DNA of 64,000 nt from Bacillus sp. N1-1 (lineage in GTDB: Bacteria > Bacillota > Bacilli > Bacillales > Guptibacillaceae). Where the stretch lies: NCBI RefSeq assembly GCF_009818105.1, contig NZ_CP046564.1:3038001-3102000 (forward strand), written 5' to 3'. The first letter of the stretch is position 1. Each line of letters begins with the position of its first letter. Below are positions 9,650 through 18,053 of this stretch, one piece after another. Both the position numbers and the translations under genes were made by a program. The notes below the pieces were generated by a model that saw only the letters and a program-made list of their open reading frames with translations, made no database searches and had not been told where the DNA came from.

Positions 9650-10258
9650 TTAAACAAATGCAAATAATGCGCGCATGCCTACTACTGAAAGTGCAACGAA
9701 AATAATCATTGTGACATATGTCATCGCACGCTGTGATTTTGGTGTTACCGTGAAGCCCCAGCTTACGAAGAATGACCATAAGCCATTGGCAAAGTGGAAG
9801 ACAGTACCCAGAACACCGACAATGTAAAAGATCATCATTGCTGGATTCGATAAGATGTCAGCCATCATTTGAAAGTTCACTTCTGCTCCCATAGCGGCCT
9901 GTAATCTCGTTTGCCAGACGTGCCATGTAACAAAGATTAATACGATCACGCCTGAGATCCGCTGCAAGTAAAACATCCAGTTACGCAAATAGCCATAGCG
10001 GCTTACGTTATTCTTGGATTGAAATGCGATATAAACACCGTAAATCGCATGAAATAAGAGCGGTAAGAAAATGACGAAAATTTCAAGCAGGTACCTGTAA
10101 GGAAGGCTCTCCATAAAGTGCGCTGCGTCATTAAATGCTTCGGGCCCTCTTGTTGCAAAATAGTTAACTGTTAAATGCTGAGTAACATAGAGTCCGAGTG
10201 GAATTACTCCTAGAAGCGAATGCAATTTTCGGCTTACAAAGTCTCGACTTGCGGCCAT
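9650..10258 (-). CDS. sdhC: Succinate dehydrogenase cytochrome b558 subunit
   Basis: Membrane anchor of complex II, 202 residues, the same as B. subtilis SdhC. Five hydrophobic segments can be counted. Histidines near the ends of the helices (for example HSLLGVIPLG near the N-terminus, QHLTVN, FHAIYGVYIA, TWHVWQ, FHFANG) include the expected axial ligands for two haems b. It transfers electrons from the Fe-S clusters to menaquinone. This is the first gene of sdhCAB, behind a good sigma-A promoter about 120 bp upstream. Confidence 0.97.
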   Translation of the reverse strand: MAASRDFVSRKLHSLLGVIPLGLYVTQHLTVNYFATRGPEAFNDAAHFMESLPYRYLLEIFVIFLPLLFHAIYGVYIAFQSKNNVSRYGYLRNWMFYLQRISGVIVLIFVTWHVWQTRLQAAMGAEVNFQMMADILSNPAMMIFYIVGVLGTVFHFANGLWSFFVSWGFTVTPKSQRAMTYVTMIIFVALSVVGMRALFAFV

Positions 10259-10378
10259 GTTTTGTGTGTCCCCCTTTTAAGTTGTTAAGCTACCATCTGC
10301 CAGTGCATTTTTTCTATTAAAGAAGTCTTTGCATGCACAGAAATCATCGCTTTCTGTCGATTATATTGTGACATACCC

Positions 10379-10407
10379 ATTGTACTCCCATCATTTAGGA
10401 CCGTCAA
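10379..10407 (-). promoter_or_regulatory. Sigma-A promoter of sdhCAB
   Basis: The minus strand reads TTGACG, 17 bp, TACAAT. The untranslated leader is about 110 nt. An interrupted palindrome at 10338-10356, resembling a catabolite-responsive element, lies just downstream of the expected start point. Confidence 0.8.
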
Positions 10408-10564
10408 GAAAACGCGTACATTTTGAGTTTTCAAAATTGCTTTGCAAGACTTTCATTTCTATCTATTGAATGCGCTTCCTTTGTTGCAAATTCTATCGTT
10501 TGTGCTATGGAGGATTTTACTATTAAACGTTATAATAATTTAGTAGAAAAGCTGGGAGGAATTT

Positions 10565-11005
10565 ATGTTTAAGAAGCGTACAAACTCGATTGATTACAGC
10601 CATGAACTAGAAACAACTACTTTTGGGTATGAATTCTACCGAGAAATTCTTATTCCTGAACTTCTTGGAAGTGAGCAGCCTGCTGTTTTATACTGGACTG
10701 GAAAAGAAATGGCCAGACAGTTCCCTCTCTCCACACGAGAAGAGATTGAAGAGTTTTTTCAGCGTGCTGGCTGGGGGAGATTATCAATTTTACAAGAAAA
10801 AAAGAATGAAGTAACGTTCGATCTTCATTCAGAACTCATCACAGAACGAAAGAAAACAAATCGTATTGCCTGTTATCAACTAGAGGCAGGCTTTCTTGCT
10901 GAACAATATCAAAACATGCTCCATTGCATTGCTGAGGCCTATGAAATTGATAAAAAGAATGACATTCAATTTACAGTAAAATGGGACCCCAAAGATCAGA
11001 TTTGA
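10565..11005 (+). CDS. yslB: YslB family protein (DUF2507)
   Basis: A 146-residue protein of the Bacillus YslB family, transcribed divergently from sdh. The sequence (LGYEF-like YEFYREILIPELLG, VLYWTGKEMARQF, FFQRAGWG, LEAGFLAEQYQ) resembles V4R-type small-molecule-binding domains. The function is unknown. A Shine-Dalgarno GGGAGGAATTT precedes the ATG, and a TATAAT at 10531 may be its -10. The position between sdhC and lysC is the same as in B. subtilis. Convergent with lysC and sharing its terminator. Confidence 0.9.
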   Translation: MFKKRTNSIDYSHELETTTFGYEFYREILIPELLGSEQPAVLYWTGKEMARQFPLSTREEIEEFFQRAGWGRLSILQEKKNEVTFDLHSELITERKKTNRIACYQLEAGFLAEQYQNMLHCIAEAYEIDKKNDIQFTVKWDPKDQI

Positions 11006-11010
11006 TTGAT

Positions 11011-11041
11011 AAAAAGGAGACCACAGCGTGGTCTCCTTTTC
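11011..11041. terminator. Bidirectional terminator between yslB and lysC
   Basis: AAAAGGAGACCAC/GTGGTCTCCTTTT is self-complementary. It has T's downstream on the plus strand and A's upstream, so it serves both convergent genes. Confidence 0.9.
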
Positions 11042-11043
11042 GA

Positions 11044-12279
11044 TTACATTTGATTAACAGGTGTTCTCTCATCTAGCTGGAATTTGTCATGTAGTGACTC
11101 AATTGCATAAATCATTTTTTCTTCTGGTACGATCGTTGATACTTTGATTTCTGATGTACTAACCATCTTCATTTCAATTCCATGTTCAGCAAGAACCTCA
11201 AACATCTGTGCGGCAACACCTGGATTTGAAATCATACCAGATCCGACTATTGATACTTTAGCTAAATCTGATTCATGATAAATATGTTCATAAGGAAGTT
11301 TTACTTTGATACGACGAAGTACATCTAGCGTTAATTCGAGAGATGCTGTTTCAATTGAAAACGAGATGCTCGTTGTATTTTTCTCTCCTGTGCTTTGAAT
11401 GATCACATCTACGTTAATACCATTTGAGGCAAGGGATGAGAATAGAGTTGGGAGCGTTGTAAGCTCATTCGGTAAACCTGAAATTGTTATTTTTGTGACA
11501 TTACTTTCAAAAGCAAGACCTCTAACCACCAAATTTTGTTCCATTGATACAACCTCCTCAATTAGCGTTCCAGGTTCATTTGTAAAGCTCGAGCGTACCT
11601 CGAGCAGAATATTGTAGTTTTTTGCAAATTCTACCGCTCTCGGATGCAGAACACCCGCTCCAAGGTTGGCTAGTTCAAGCATTTCATCGTATGAAATGGT
11701 AGAAAGCTTTCTTGCACCTTTTACATACCGAGGATCGGTCGTATACACACCATCTACATCCGTATAGATTTCACAACGATCTGCCTTAAGAGCGGCTGCA
11801 ATTGCGACAGCTGTTGTATCAGAACCACCGCGTCCAAGCGTTGCAATGTCAGATGTATCCGTTAGTCCTTGAAATCCTGCAACAATCACGATTTTCCCTT
11901 CAGCAAGGTGTTGATTCATCCGGGAAGCATCTATGTCAAGAATTCTTGCATTACCGTGAAACGTTTCTGTTTTAATTCCAGCCTGCCAGCCTGTTAATGA
12001 AATAGCATCGTATCCTTCTTCATTTAAGGCCATTGTAAGAAGTGCTGTTGTTACCTGTTCGCCTGTCGTTAGGAGCATATCAAGTTCTCTTGGAGATGGT
12101 TTAGAAGTAATTCCTTTTGATAACCCCACAAGTTCATCCGTTGTTTTCCCCATCGCGGAAACAACTGCTACAACCTCGTCTCCATTGTTTACAGCTTCCA
12201 TTAGTCTTTTGGAAACATTTTTAATTTTTTCTACATCTCCAACAGACGTACCTCCGAATTTCAATACACGTAGTCCCAC
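11044..12279 (-). CDS. lysC: Lysine-sensitive aspartokinase II, with internal beta start
   Basis: Phosphorylates aspartate, the first step toward lysine, diaminopimelate, methionine and threonine. The N-terminal kinase domain (KFGGTSVGD, SAMGKTTDELVG, GRGGSDTTAVAIA, TDVDGVYTTDPR) is followed by two ACT domains. I choose the GTG at 12279 (411 residues) because homology begins at (V)GLRVLKFGG and AAAGGATGG lies 5 nt upstream. Upstream ATGs at 12300 and 12288 extend the frame without homology. An ATG at 11544 preceded by GAGGAGG (11553-11559) starts MEQNLVVRGLAF, exactly where the B. subtilis enzyme makes its separate beta subunit. Controlled by the upstream lysine riboswitch. Confidence 0.95.
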   Translation of the reverse strand: MGLRVLKFGGTSVGDVEKIKNVSKRLMEAVNNGDEVVAVVSAMGKTTDELVGLSKGITSKPSPRELDMLLTTGEQVTTALLTMALNEEGYDAISLTGWQAGIKTETFHGNARILDIDASRMNQHLAEGKIVIVAGFQGLTDTSDIATLGRGGSDTTAVAIAAALKADRCEIYTDVDGVYTTDPRYVKGARKLSTISYDEMLELANLGAGVLHPRAVEFAKNYNILLEVRSSFTNEPGTLIEEVVSMEQNLVVRGLAFESNVTKITISGLPNELTTLPTLFSSLASNGINVDVIIQSTGEKNTTSISFSIETASLELTLDVLRRIKVKLPYEHIYHESDLAKVSIVGSGMISNPGVAAQMFEVLAEHGIEMKMVSTSEIKVSTIVPEEKMIYAIESLHDKFQLDERTPVNQM

Positions 12280-12446
12280 TCTCTCCATCCTTTCTTTCAT
12301 ACAGCTTGGTTATCCCTATGCGTTTTACTCACATCTTACTCATACTCACGAATTTAAGAGTCGAAATGGATAAATTGCTCCGCTAATAAAAAGCGATGCC
12401 TCTGTTTTTTTAATATACTTTAATGATTCTTTTCGCTATTAAAGTA

Positions 12447-12484
12447 TAAAAAAACAACAATGAGAAAAACCTCACTGTTGTTTT
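12447..12484 (-). terminator. Riboswitch-controlled terminator before lysC
   Basis: On the minus strand AACAACAGTGAG/CTCATTGTTGTT pairs and is followed by a T7 run. It lies between the lysine aptamer and lysC. Confidence 0.9.
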
Positions 12485-12512
12485 CATAACAAATCCAAGA
12501 AAACGTCCCTTT

Positions 12513-12698
12513 GTGAGATAGTTCTCCATCCAATTCCCGGGTAGGTATTGAATGACAGCTCTGCATTTATTCAATACAGGTCCAGTTTCAGACGGATAAG
12601 CGCCTTTCCACTTCGGCAAATTCCCCTTTCAACTACGATCAACGAGTCTTAACACTCTCCTGTAAGCTTACTAATGGTTTTTGCGCCTCTACCATCAC
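12513..12698 (-). promoter_or_regulatory. Lysine riboswitch (L-box) upstream of lysC
   Basis: The minus strand contains the conserved L-box pieces in order: GGTAGAGGCGC, AGTA, TGAAAGGGGAATTTGCCGA, a GTATTGAATAAATG...CATTCAATAC arm, and a closing CTATC. P1 pairs GTGA-T-GGTAG (12698-12689) with CTATC-TCAC (12521-12513). With lysine bound, the terminator at 12447-12484 should form and stop lysC transcription. The gap 12280-12778 is fully explained by this leader and its promoter. Confidence 0.96.
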
Positions 12699-12735
12699 TT
12701 CAACTTTCGAAGTGTGGAACTATTAAATTTCACTC

Positions 12736-12764
12736 ATTATAACGAACTTACGTGAATGCCGCAA
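12736..12764 (-). promoter_or_regulatory. Sigma-A promoter of lysC leader
   Basis: The minus strand reads TTGCGG, 17 bp, TATAAT, ending about 40 bp before the L-box aptamer. Confidence 0.82.
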
Positions 12765-12778
12765 GATGTTCTTGAAAA

Positions 12779-14560
12779 TTAATTTGATTGATTTTCAAAT
12801 CGAGCCACAACTTCCTCCGCTACATTCATCGGTAATCCGGCATTATGAAGATCTTCTGCAGTTGCTTCTTTCATCTTTTTAATGGATCCAAAATGATTTA
12901 ACAACTTCTTTTTTCTTTTCTCCCCTATACCTGGGATGTCATCAAGGCTTGATTTAAGCATTGATTTACCTCGAAGCTGCCGATGAAATGTAATAGCAAA
13001 CCGATGCACTTCATCCTGAATTCGCTGTAAAAGATAGAATTCTTGACTATTTCTTGGTAAGAATACACCCTGTGGAGGATCACCAATAAGAAGGTGAGAC
13101 GTTTTATGTTTCTCATCTTTAGTAAGAGAGCAAACAGGAATTTCAAGACTAAGCTCATTCTCAAGAACGTCTTTTGCTGCTTGTATTTGAGCAATGCCCC
13201 CATCAATGATAATTAAATCAGGGAGTGGTCCACTTTCCTTTAACACTCTCGAGTATCTTCTTCTGACAACTTCTTTCATAGATCCTACATCATTTGGACC
13301 ATCAACCGTTCTTATTTTATACTTTCGATATTCATTTTTCTTTGGTTTTCCATCAATAAACACCACCATCGCTGAGACGGGGTTGGTTCCCTGGATATTT
13401 GAATTATCAAAAGCTTCAATTCGAAGAGGTGCGTCTATGCCGAGCTGGTCGCCCAAATTTTCAACAGCATCAATCGTTCTCTTTTCATCCCGTTCTATTA
13501 ATGAAAATTTCTCATTAAGCGCAATTGTTGCATTTTTCATTGTAAGCTCTACAAGCTCTTTTTTCTTTCCGCGCTTAGGTTGATGAACAGGAATTTGAAG
13601 AAGTTCTTCAACCATCTGAGCATTTACCTGCTGAGGAAGTAAAACCTCTTTCGGTTTAGGATGATTTTGCTGAAGGTAGAACTGGCCGATATAGGTTAAG
13701 AAATCTTCTTCAGCGTCATTATAGAAAGGAAAAAGCGAAACATCTCTTTCAATTAATTTCCCCTGTCGTACGAAGAAAACTTGAACACACATCCATCCTT
13801 TGTCAAAGCTATAGCCGAATATATCTCGATCGATGCCATCATTGGATTGGATTTTCTGAACTTCCATTACTTTATCGATATGAAACATTAAATCTCGGAA
13901 CTCTTTTGCTCGCTCGAAATCCATGTTTTCTGAAGCAGTCATCATTTTTCGTTCGATATCTTCTTTTACTTCTTGATGACCTCCGTTTAAAAAGCGGGTA
14001 ATGCCCTCAATCATTTCTTTATTTTGTTCCTTCGTAATGTCGTTAACACAGGGCGCGAGACATTGTCCGATATGATAGTAAAGGCAGACCCGGTCAGGCA
14101 TCTTTCGACACTTTCGCAATGGATAGAGGCGGTCCAATAATTTCTTTGTTGCACTAGCTGCATATGCGTTTGGATATGGACCAAAGTATTTTCCTTTATC
14201 TTTTTTGATTTTGCGTGTAGTGATTAAGCGCGGCTGCTCTTCAGCCGTTATTTTAATATAAGGATAGCTTTTGTCATCTTTAAGCATGACGTTATATTTT
14301 GGATCATGTTTTTTGATTAGATTAAGCTCTAAAATAAGAGCTTCAAGGTTTGTAGATGTAACGATATATTCAAAATCGCGTATTTCGCCTACTAGACGCT
14401 GTGTTTTTCCATCGTGTGATCCGCTAAAATACGAACGGACTCTATTTTTTAACACTTTCGCTTTCCCGACATAAATGATCGTTCCCTGGCGATCTTTCAT
14501 TAAGTAACACCCGGGTTGGTCAGGAAGAATCGCTAGCTTATTTTTAAGATGTTGTTCCAT
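12779..14560 (-). CDS. uvrC: Excinuclease ABC subunit C
   Basis: Makes the two incisions in nucleotide excision repair, together with UvrAB. The 593-residue protein has the usual order. A GIY-YIG nuclease ([20 protein letters not shown]) is at residues 16-90, followed by the four-cysteine segment around [21 protein letters not shown]. The UvrB-binding UVR motif is near residue 205 ([15 protein letters not shown]), the RNase H-like 3' domain includes [12 protein letters not shown], and tandem helix-hairpin-helix motifs ([20 protein letters not shown]) are at the end. Gene order lysC-uvrC is conserved in Bacillus, but upstream of uvrC the accessory block replaces the usual direct trxA neighbour. 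Confidence 0.98.
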   Translation of the reverse strand: MEQHLKNKLAILPDQPGCYLMKDRQGTIIYVGKAKVLKNRVRSYFSGSHDGKTQRLVGEIRDFEYIVTSTNLEALILELNLIKKHDPKYNVMLKDDKSYPYIKITAEEQPRLITTRKIKKDKGKYFGPYPNAYAASATKKLLDRLYPLRKCRKMPDRVCLYYHIGQCLAPCVNDITKEQNKEMIEGITRFLNGGHQEVKEDIERKMMTASENMDFERAKEFRDLMFHIDKVMEVQKIQSNDGIDRDIFGYSFDKGWMCVQVFFVRQGKLIERDVSLFPFYNDAEEDFLTYIGQFYLQQNHPKPKEVLLPQQVNAQMVEELLQIPVHQPKRGKKKELVELTMKNATIALNEKFSLIERDEKRTIDAVENLGDQLGIDAPLRIEAFDNSNIQGTNPVSAMVVFIDGKPKKNEYRKYKIRTVDGPNDVGSMKEVVRRRYSRVLKESGPLPDLIIIDGGIAQIQAAKDVLENELSLEIPVCSLTKDEKHKTSHLLIGDPPQGVFLPRNSQEFYLLQRIQDEVHRFAITFHRQLRGKSMLKSSLDDIPGIGEKRKKKLLNHFGSIKKMKEATAEDLHNAGLPMNVAEEVVARFENQSN

Positions 14561-14637
14561 ACTGACTCACCTCTTTACTCCCTTTCAAGGCGTATCTATG
14601 TTCCCCTTTTATTGTAACATAGTCACTCTTCAACCGA

Positions 14638-16137
14638 TTACTTTAGAAACTCATATAACACAATGTCATGATAGACAGGATCATATAGCGTTGAAGAATG
14701 AAATGTTTGGATTCGTTTCACTTGATCTTGAATGGGTATCCCTTGTTTTTCAAACCCTTCCACTACTTGCTCTGTTAAAAACACACGATGATCTTGATAA
14801 TATTTAAGATCTGCGATAAAGGTTGAATAAGTGTAAATTTGTTCATGTTCAAATGAAACTTGATTAAAAGACATTACCCTTGTTTCTTCCCAAGTATACA
14901 CAATAAGCGGTTCACTCTCGTCTTCTAAGTAATCAATTAATTGATAAACAGCCGCTGGATCGTTTGCTTCCTTCATGGTTGTATAAGAAACCACTGACTG
15001 CACGCTAATAATGACGGCTAACAATAGCAACATTCTTTTCGACCCATCACATTGTTTTTTTAACCCACACCATAGAAAACCAAGCAATACCATTCCTGGA
15101 AGCGGGAGAATATGTCGAGGCTTATCTATATTCTGTGCAAATAAAGCCCAAAGAAAATAACTAAAGATCATACTGGCAAACGCCCATCCAAACCAAGAGA
15201 CTTCCGTAATCCTTATTGGTTTCTTCACTCGAACCATTGTTAAGTATACGAAGAGTGCTACGAGTGATAACAATACGAAAAGGTTTTGCCCACCAATCCC
15301 TGTCCATACAATATTATTTAGAAAAAGATGAGATAGGCGCTCAATAAAAGAACTCGATGCGGAAACAGCTGTTCCTCCCCATTCTTCAAAGTGACCTTGA
15401 GAGAAGCCTAATGCTAGCTGAAGAAAAGCAGCGACCCCTCCTTCAGAAACAGCAAGACCACCAACCCATATGAACTGAAAAGCTGCAGCCACTAGCACTT
15501 GCATCATCAAAAAAGAGAGGTATTCTTTAGTTGTGAATTTGTTTTTTCGATGAATCAATAGCAACACGAAACCAATTCCGAACGGTAAATACGATAATCG
15601 CACTCCTAGTAATAAACTAAAGAAAAATGAAGATATTACGATCCAAACAGTTGAATCTTTAGTAAAGGCATGTTGTAAACTCCACAAATACCACCAGAGA
15701 ATTGCAACCGCTGAAGCTTCACTCATCGGTTGAACCGTTAGCACATTTATAAACACCATAGATTGAATAAGAGCGACTGCTACAATGCTAAACGTCTTTG
15801 AGAGAAACGAACGACTAATTATATACATTGGGTACATGGCAAGTAGCATAAGAAGAGAATTCCAAGTTGCAAGTGCCTGAGCGGGGTTAAAAATCCATTT
15901 ATTTAGCCAAATACCCCCAAGAATAAAATAAGGATATCCTGGAAAATGTGGCTGCATTGCAAATAAATCGAAACGATCGAGTGCTAAAGTAAAGTCAACC
16001 TGATCCCATGAACGTGGGAACTGGATTGCATAGGTAAATCTCCACCATACGAGTAACATAAGGCTAATGAGTGACAAAACCCATACCAGGGTATGAATGG
16101 CATACCGTTCCTTTCGATTTCTAAAAGCTCGATTCAT
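14638..16137 (-). CDS. Predicted multi-pass GT-C-type glycosyltransferase
   Basis: A 499-residue membrane protein with about ten hydrophobic segments and a soluble C-terminal tail of about 100 residues. The first extracytoplasmic loop after TM1 contains SWDQVDFTLALDRFD (residues 43-57). An acidic WDxxD/D-x-x-D motif in this loop is where GT-C transferases (PMT/ArnT-like, GT39 and relatives) keep their catalytic aspartate; PHFPGYPYF follows. I infer transfer of a sugar from a polyprenyl-phosphate donor on the outer face of the membrane. It lies downstream of the iron permease but beyond a terminator, so it may be its own transcription unit. Shine-Dalgarno AAAGGATG. The precise family is not certain. 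Confidence 0.6.
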   Translation of the reverse strand: MNRAFRNRKERYAIHTLVWVLSLISLMLLVWWRFTYAIQFPRSWDQVDFTLALDRFDLFAMQPHFPGYPYFILGGIWLNKWIFNPAQALATWNSLLMLLAMYPMYIISRSFLSKTFSIVAVALIQSMVFINVLTVQPMSEASAVAILWWYLWSLQHAFTKDSTVWIVISSFFFSLLLGVRLSYLPFGIGFVLLLIHRKNKFTTKEYLSFLMMQVLVAAAFQFIWVGGLAVSEGGVAAFLQLALGFSQGHFEEWGGTAVSASSSFIERLSHLFLNNIVWTGIGGQNLFVLLSLVALFVYLTMVRVKKPIRITEVSWFGWAFASMIFSYFLWALFAQNIDKPRHILPLPGMVLLGFLWCGLKKQCDGSKRMLLLLAVIISVQSVVSYTTMKEANDPAAVYQLIDYLEDESEPLIVYTWEETRVMSFNQVSFEHEQIYTYSTFIADLKYYQDHRVFLTEQVVEGFEKQGIPIQDQVKRIQTFHSSTLYDPVYHDIVLYEFLK

Positions 16138-16209
16138 TTTGTATCATCCTTTTCAGTTTCAAACAGAGGCGCAAAGCTATCTAAACATCGTTTGCGGTAC
16201 TAATGATGA

Positions 16210-16245
16210 AAAAAAGCACAAGACGATTTATTTCGCCTTGTACTT
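16210..16245 (-). terminator. Terminator of the Ftr1 iron-permease operon
   Basis: On the minus strand AAGTACAAGGCGA pairs with TCGTCTTGTGCTT (one G-T pair), followed by T5. It separates the iron permease from the glycosyltransferase downstream. Confidence 0.85.
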
Positions 16246-16252
16246 AGTGAGT

Positions 16253-17194
16253 TTATTTTACTGCAGATTCATTCATCTCGTTCGTTGCTTTAAAAACAGC
16301 TTTATTATTAGGTTCTTTTACTTCTGTTTTTACTGGCTCTTTCTGGTGATTGACGAGCAAGTAAATCACGGTAAAGTAACCGACATACGCTATAATTTCT
16401 TCAATGGAAGGCATTGAGGAATAGCCAAACAATGCTTTAAAGAAAATACCGATATCACCAGAGAGTAACGGCGCTACCCCTTGATCTCGCACGTAATGAG
16501 CATAGTCAATTGGATGCTCAGGTAAAAACCATGTTAAGTCATACACATGAGGCATAACACTGCCAATTAATTTAATATCCTGCATCATTGATATTCCCTG
16601 TACAAATAACCCACCTGCAATGAGTACAATAAAAATACCAGTGATTTTAAAGAAGGATTTAAGTGGAATACGCATCGTACCTTTAAAGAAAAAGTATGAA
16701 ACGGCTGAAGCAATTAAGACTCCAGTAATCGCTCCCCATCCTTCAAATCCTTTACCGATGTCCCCTCCAGTAATAGCTGCAAAGAAGAAAACAGTTTCGA
16801 CACCTTCTCGTAGAACAACTAAGAAAGAGTGAATTACCATGCCAATAACATTACCTGTTGTAATGTATTCCGTCATCTTCCCCTCGGTTTTACTTTTAAG
16901 GTTACGGCTATGCGAAGCCATCCAGAATACCATTTGAGTTAATAAAACAGCTGAGATAAGCATAATGGAAATCTTCAGGTAGATCTCGCTTCCCATCGCA
17001 GCGAATCCTGTGAAAACAACCTGAAACAGCATGGCAACTCCAATACTTGCTACAACGGCAAGACCGGCTCCTAACCAGACAAACTTGTTATACTGGCACT
17101 GTCCCATTCGTTTCATATAGGTGGTTATGATGCCTATAATGAGAAGCGCTTCAAGTACTTCCCTGAACATGATCAGTAATGCCTGAATTTCCAT
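16253..17194 (-). CDS. efeU: FTR1/EfeU-family high-affinity iron permease
   Basis: Membrane permease for iron, 313 residues with about seven helices. Both REXXE iron-binding motifs of the Ftr1 family are present: REVLE at residues 11-15 in the first helix and REGVE at 129-133 in the fourth. It contains only the permease part. In B. subtilis YwbL/EfeU the permease is fused to an N-terminal extracytoplasmic domain, whereas here that domain is a separate gene 30 bp upstream. No efeO or efeB follows. Controlled by the Fur-box promoter at 18011-18039. The C-terminus is a short hydrophilic tail. Confidence 0.93.
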   Translation of the reverse strand: MEIQALLIMFREVLEALLIIGIITTYMKRMGQCQYNKFVWLGAGLAVVASIGVAMLFQVVFTGFAAMGSEIYLKISIMLISAVLLTQMVFWMASHSRNLKSKTEGKMTEYITTGNVIGMVIHSFLVVLREGVETVFFFAAITGGDIGKGFEGWGAITGVLIASAVSYFFFKGTMRIPLKSFFKITGIFIVLIAGGLFVQGISMMQDIKLIGSVMPHVYDLTWFLPEHPIDYAHYVRDQGVAPLLSGDIGIFFKALFGYSSMPSIEEIIAYVGYFTVIYLLVNHQKEPVKTEVKEPNNKAVFKATNEMNESAVK

Positions 17195-17224
17195 TAAACT
17201 TTCCCCTTTCTACAAACAAATACT

Positions 17225-17989
17225 TTACGAGCGACGACGCTTTCTTGTTGTATAAACGACAACTCCAACAATAATTGCTACAAGAATGATGAGCGGGAGC
17301 CAATTCGATAGTTGGCCTAAATCAGTCCAATCTGTTTTCCCACTCGGCGTTTCTTCTTCAGTCGCACTTTCTCCAAAGTGGCCGATTTCAACCGATTTCA
17401 TTTCAAAATGATTTTGTAATCCATCAAGAATAACTTTCTTGCTTTCAGCAAACTGCTCTTCATTCGACTCTTTCTCACCAACTCCGAACAAACCAGGGTT
17501 ACCGAGAGAATCAAGTAAAACTTCAAACTCATTTTTTATTGTTTCGTCAAGTTCAGGATTTGTATCTTTGACTACTGGAGAGAGCGTTTTATATGTAGCA
17601 TCTGCTTTCCCAACCAATTTTCTTGTTGTATCATACTCTTCAAAATCTTTCTCTACATTTTCAAGTCTTCTAGAAATATTAAGCACGAGAATTTGCTGCA
17701 TATTTGTAATCACTGCTTCTTCGTTCTCATTATCTAATTCAGTTTGAACAGCCTGAACCGCATCATCACCCATATGTAATTGTATTTCTTCTTTTACAGA
17801 AGAAAATATTTCTTTGGCTTGATTGAAATTAGGAGGAGATTCATTTAATTTAGCAGACATCTCACTATAGGCTTCAGCTACTTTTTCTTCAGTAGGATCA
17901 CCATACGAATAAGCTTGAGCAAGATTTGGTACAGCAAGTGTACAAATAAGTGTTAGCAAAAAGACTGATGATAGAATGCGTTTTTTCAT
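17225..17989 (-). CDS. Extracytoplasmic membrane-anchored partner of the Ftr1 permease
   Basis: A 254-residue protein with a signal peptide (MKKRILSSVFLLTLICTLAV..., cleavage after AQA), an acidic helical extracytoplasmic domain, and one C-terminal TM helix (about 230-248) ending in RKRRRS on the inside. The stretch LGNPGLFGVGEKES near residue 165 looks like a part of the N-terminal domain found fused to Ftr1 in B. subtilis EfeU, so I read it as that domain as a free-standing protein that passes iron to the permease. This homology is from memory. First gene of the two-gene operon behind a perfect Fur box. Confidence 0.75.
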   Translation of the reverse strand: MKKRILSSVFLLTLICTLAVPNLAQAYSYGDPTEEKVAEAYSEMSAKLNESPPNFNQAKEIFSSVKEEIQLHMGDDAVQAVQTELDNENEEAVITNMQQILVLNISRRLENVEKDFEEYDTTRKLVGKADATYKTLSPVVKDTNPELDETIKNEFEVLLDSLGNPGLFGVGEKESNEEQFAESKKVILDGLQNHFEMKSVEIGHFGESATEEETPSGKTDWTDLGQLSNWLPLIILVAIIVGVVVYTTRKRRRS

Positions 17990-18010
17990 TTGAAATCCTC
18001 CTCATTGATA

Positions 18011-18039
18011 ATGATAATGATTATCATCATTGAAGTCAA
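18011..18039 (-). promoter_or_regulatory. Fur-regulated promoter of the iron permease operon
   Basis: The minus strand reads TTGACT, 17 bp, TATCAT. A perfect 15-bp Fur box, TGATAATGATTATCA (18012-18026), covers the -10 and most of the spacer, so iron-loaded Fur would block RNA polymerase directly. The extended form GATAATGATAATGATTATC also matches the 19-bp Fur consensus closely. Confidence 0.93.
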
Positions 18040-18053
18040 TAACAGATCGGTAA

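Noticed and set aside
12410..12619. Open frame of 69 codons on the minus strand upstream of lysC
   Set aside because: It lies inside the lysine riboswitch and its terminator; the sequence is explained by RNA structure and there is no Shine-Dalgarno.
13194..13583. 129-codon plus-strand frame inside uvrC
   Set aside because: A shadow of the conserved uvrC reading frame with biased composition; no support as a gene.
16097..16417. 106-codon plus-strand frame across the GT-C/Ftr1 gap
   Set aside because: It spans a terminator and the end of the permease gene on the other strand; no ribosome binding site.
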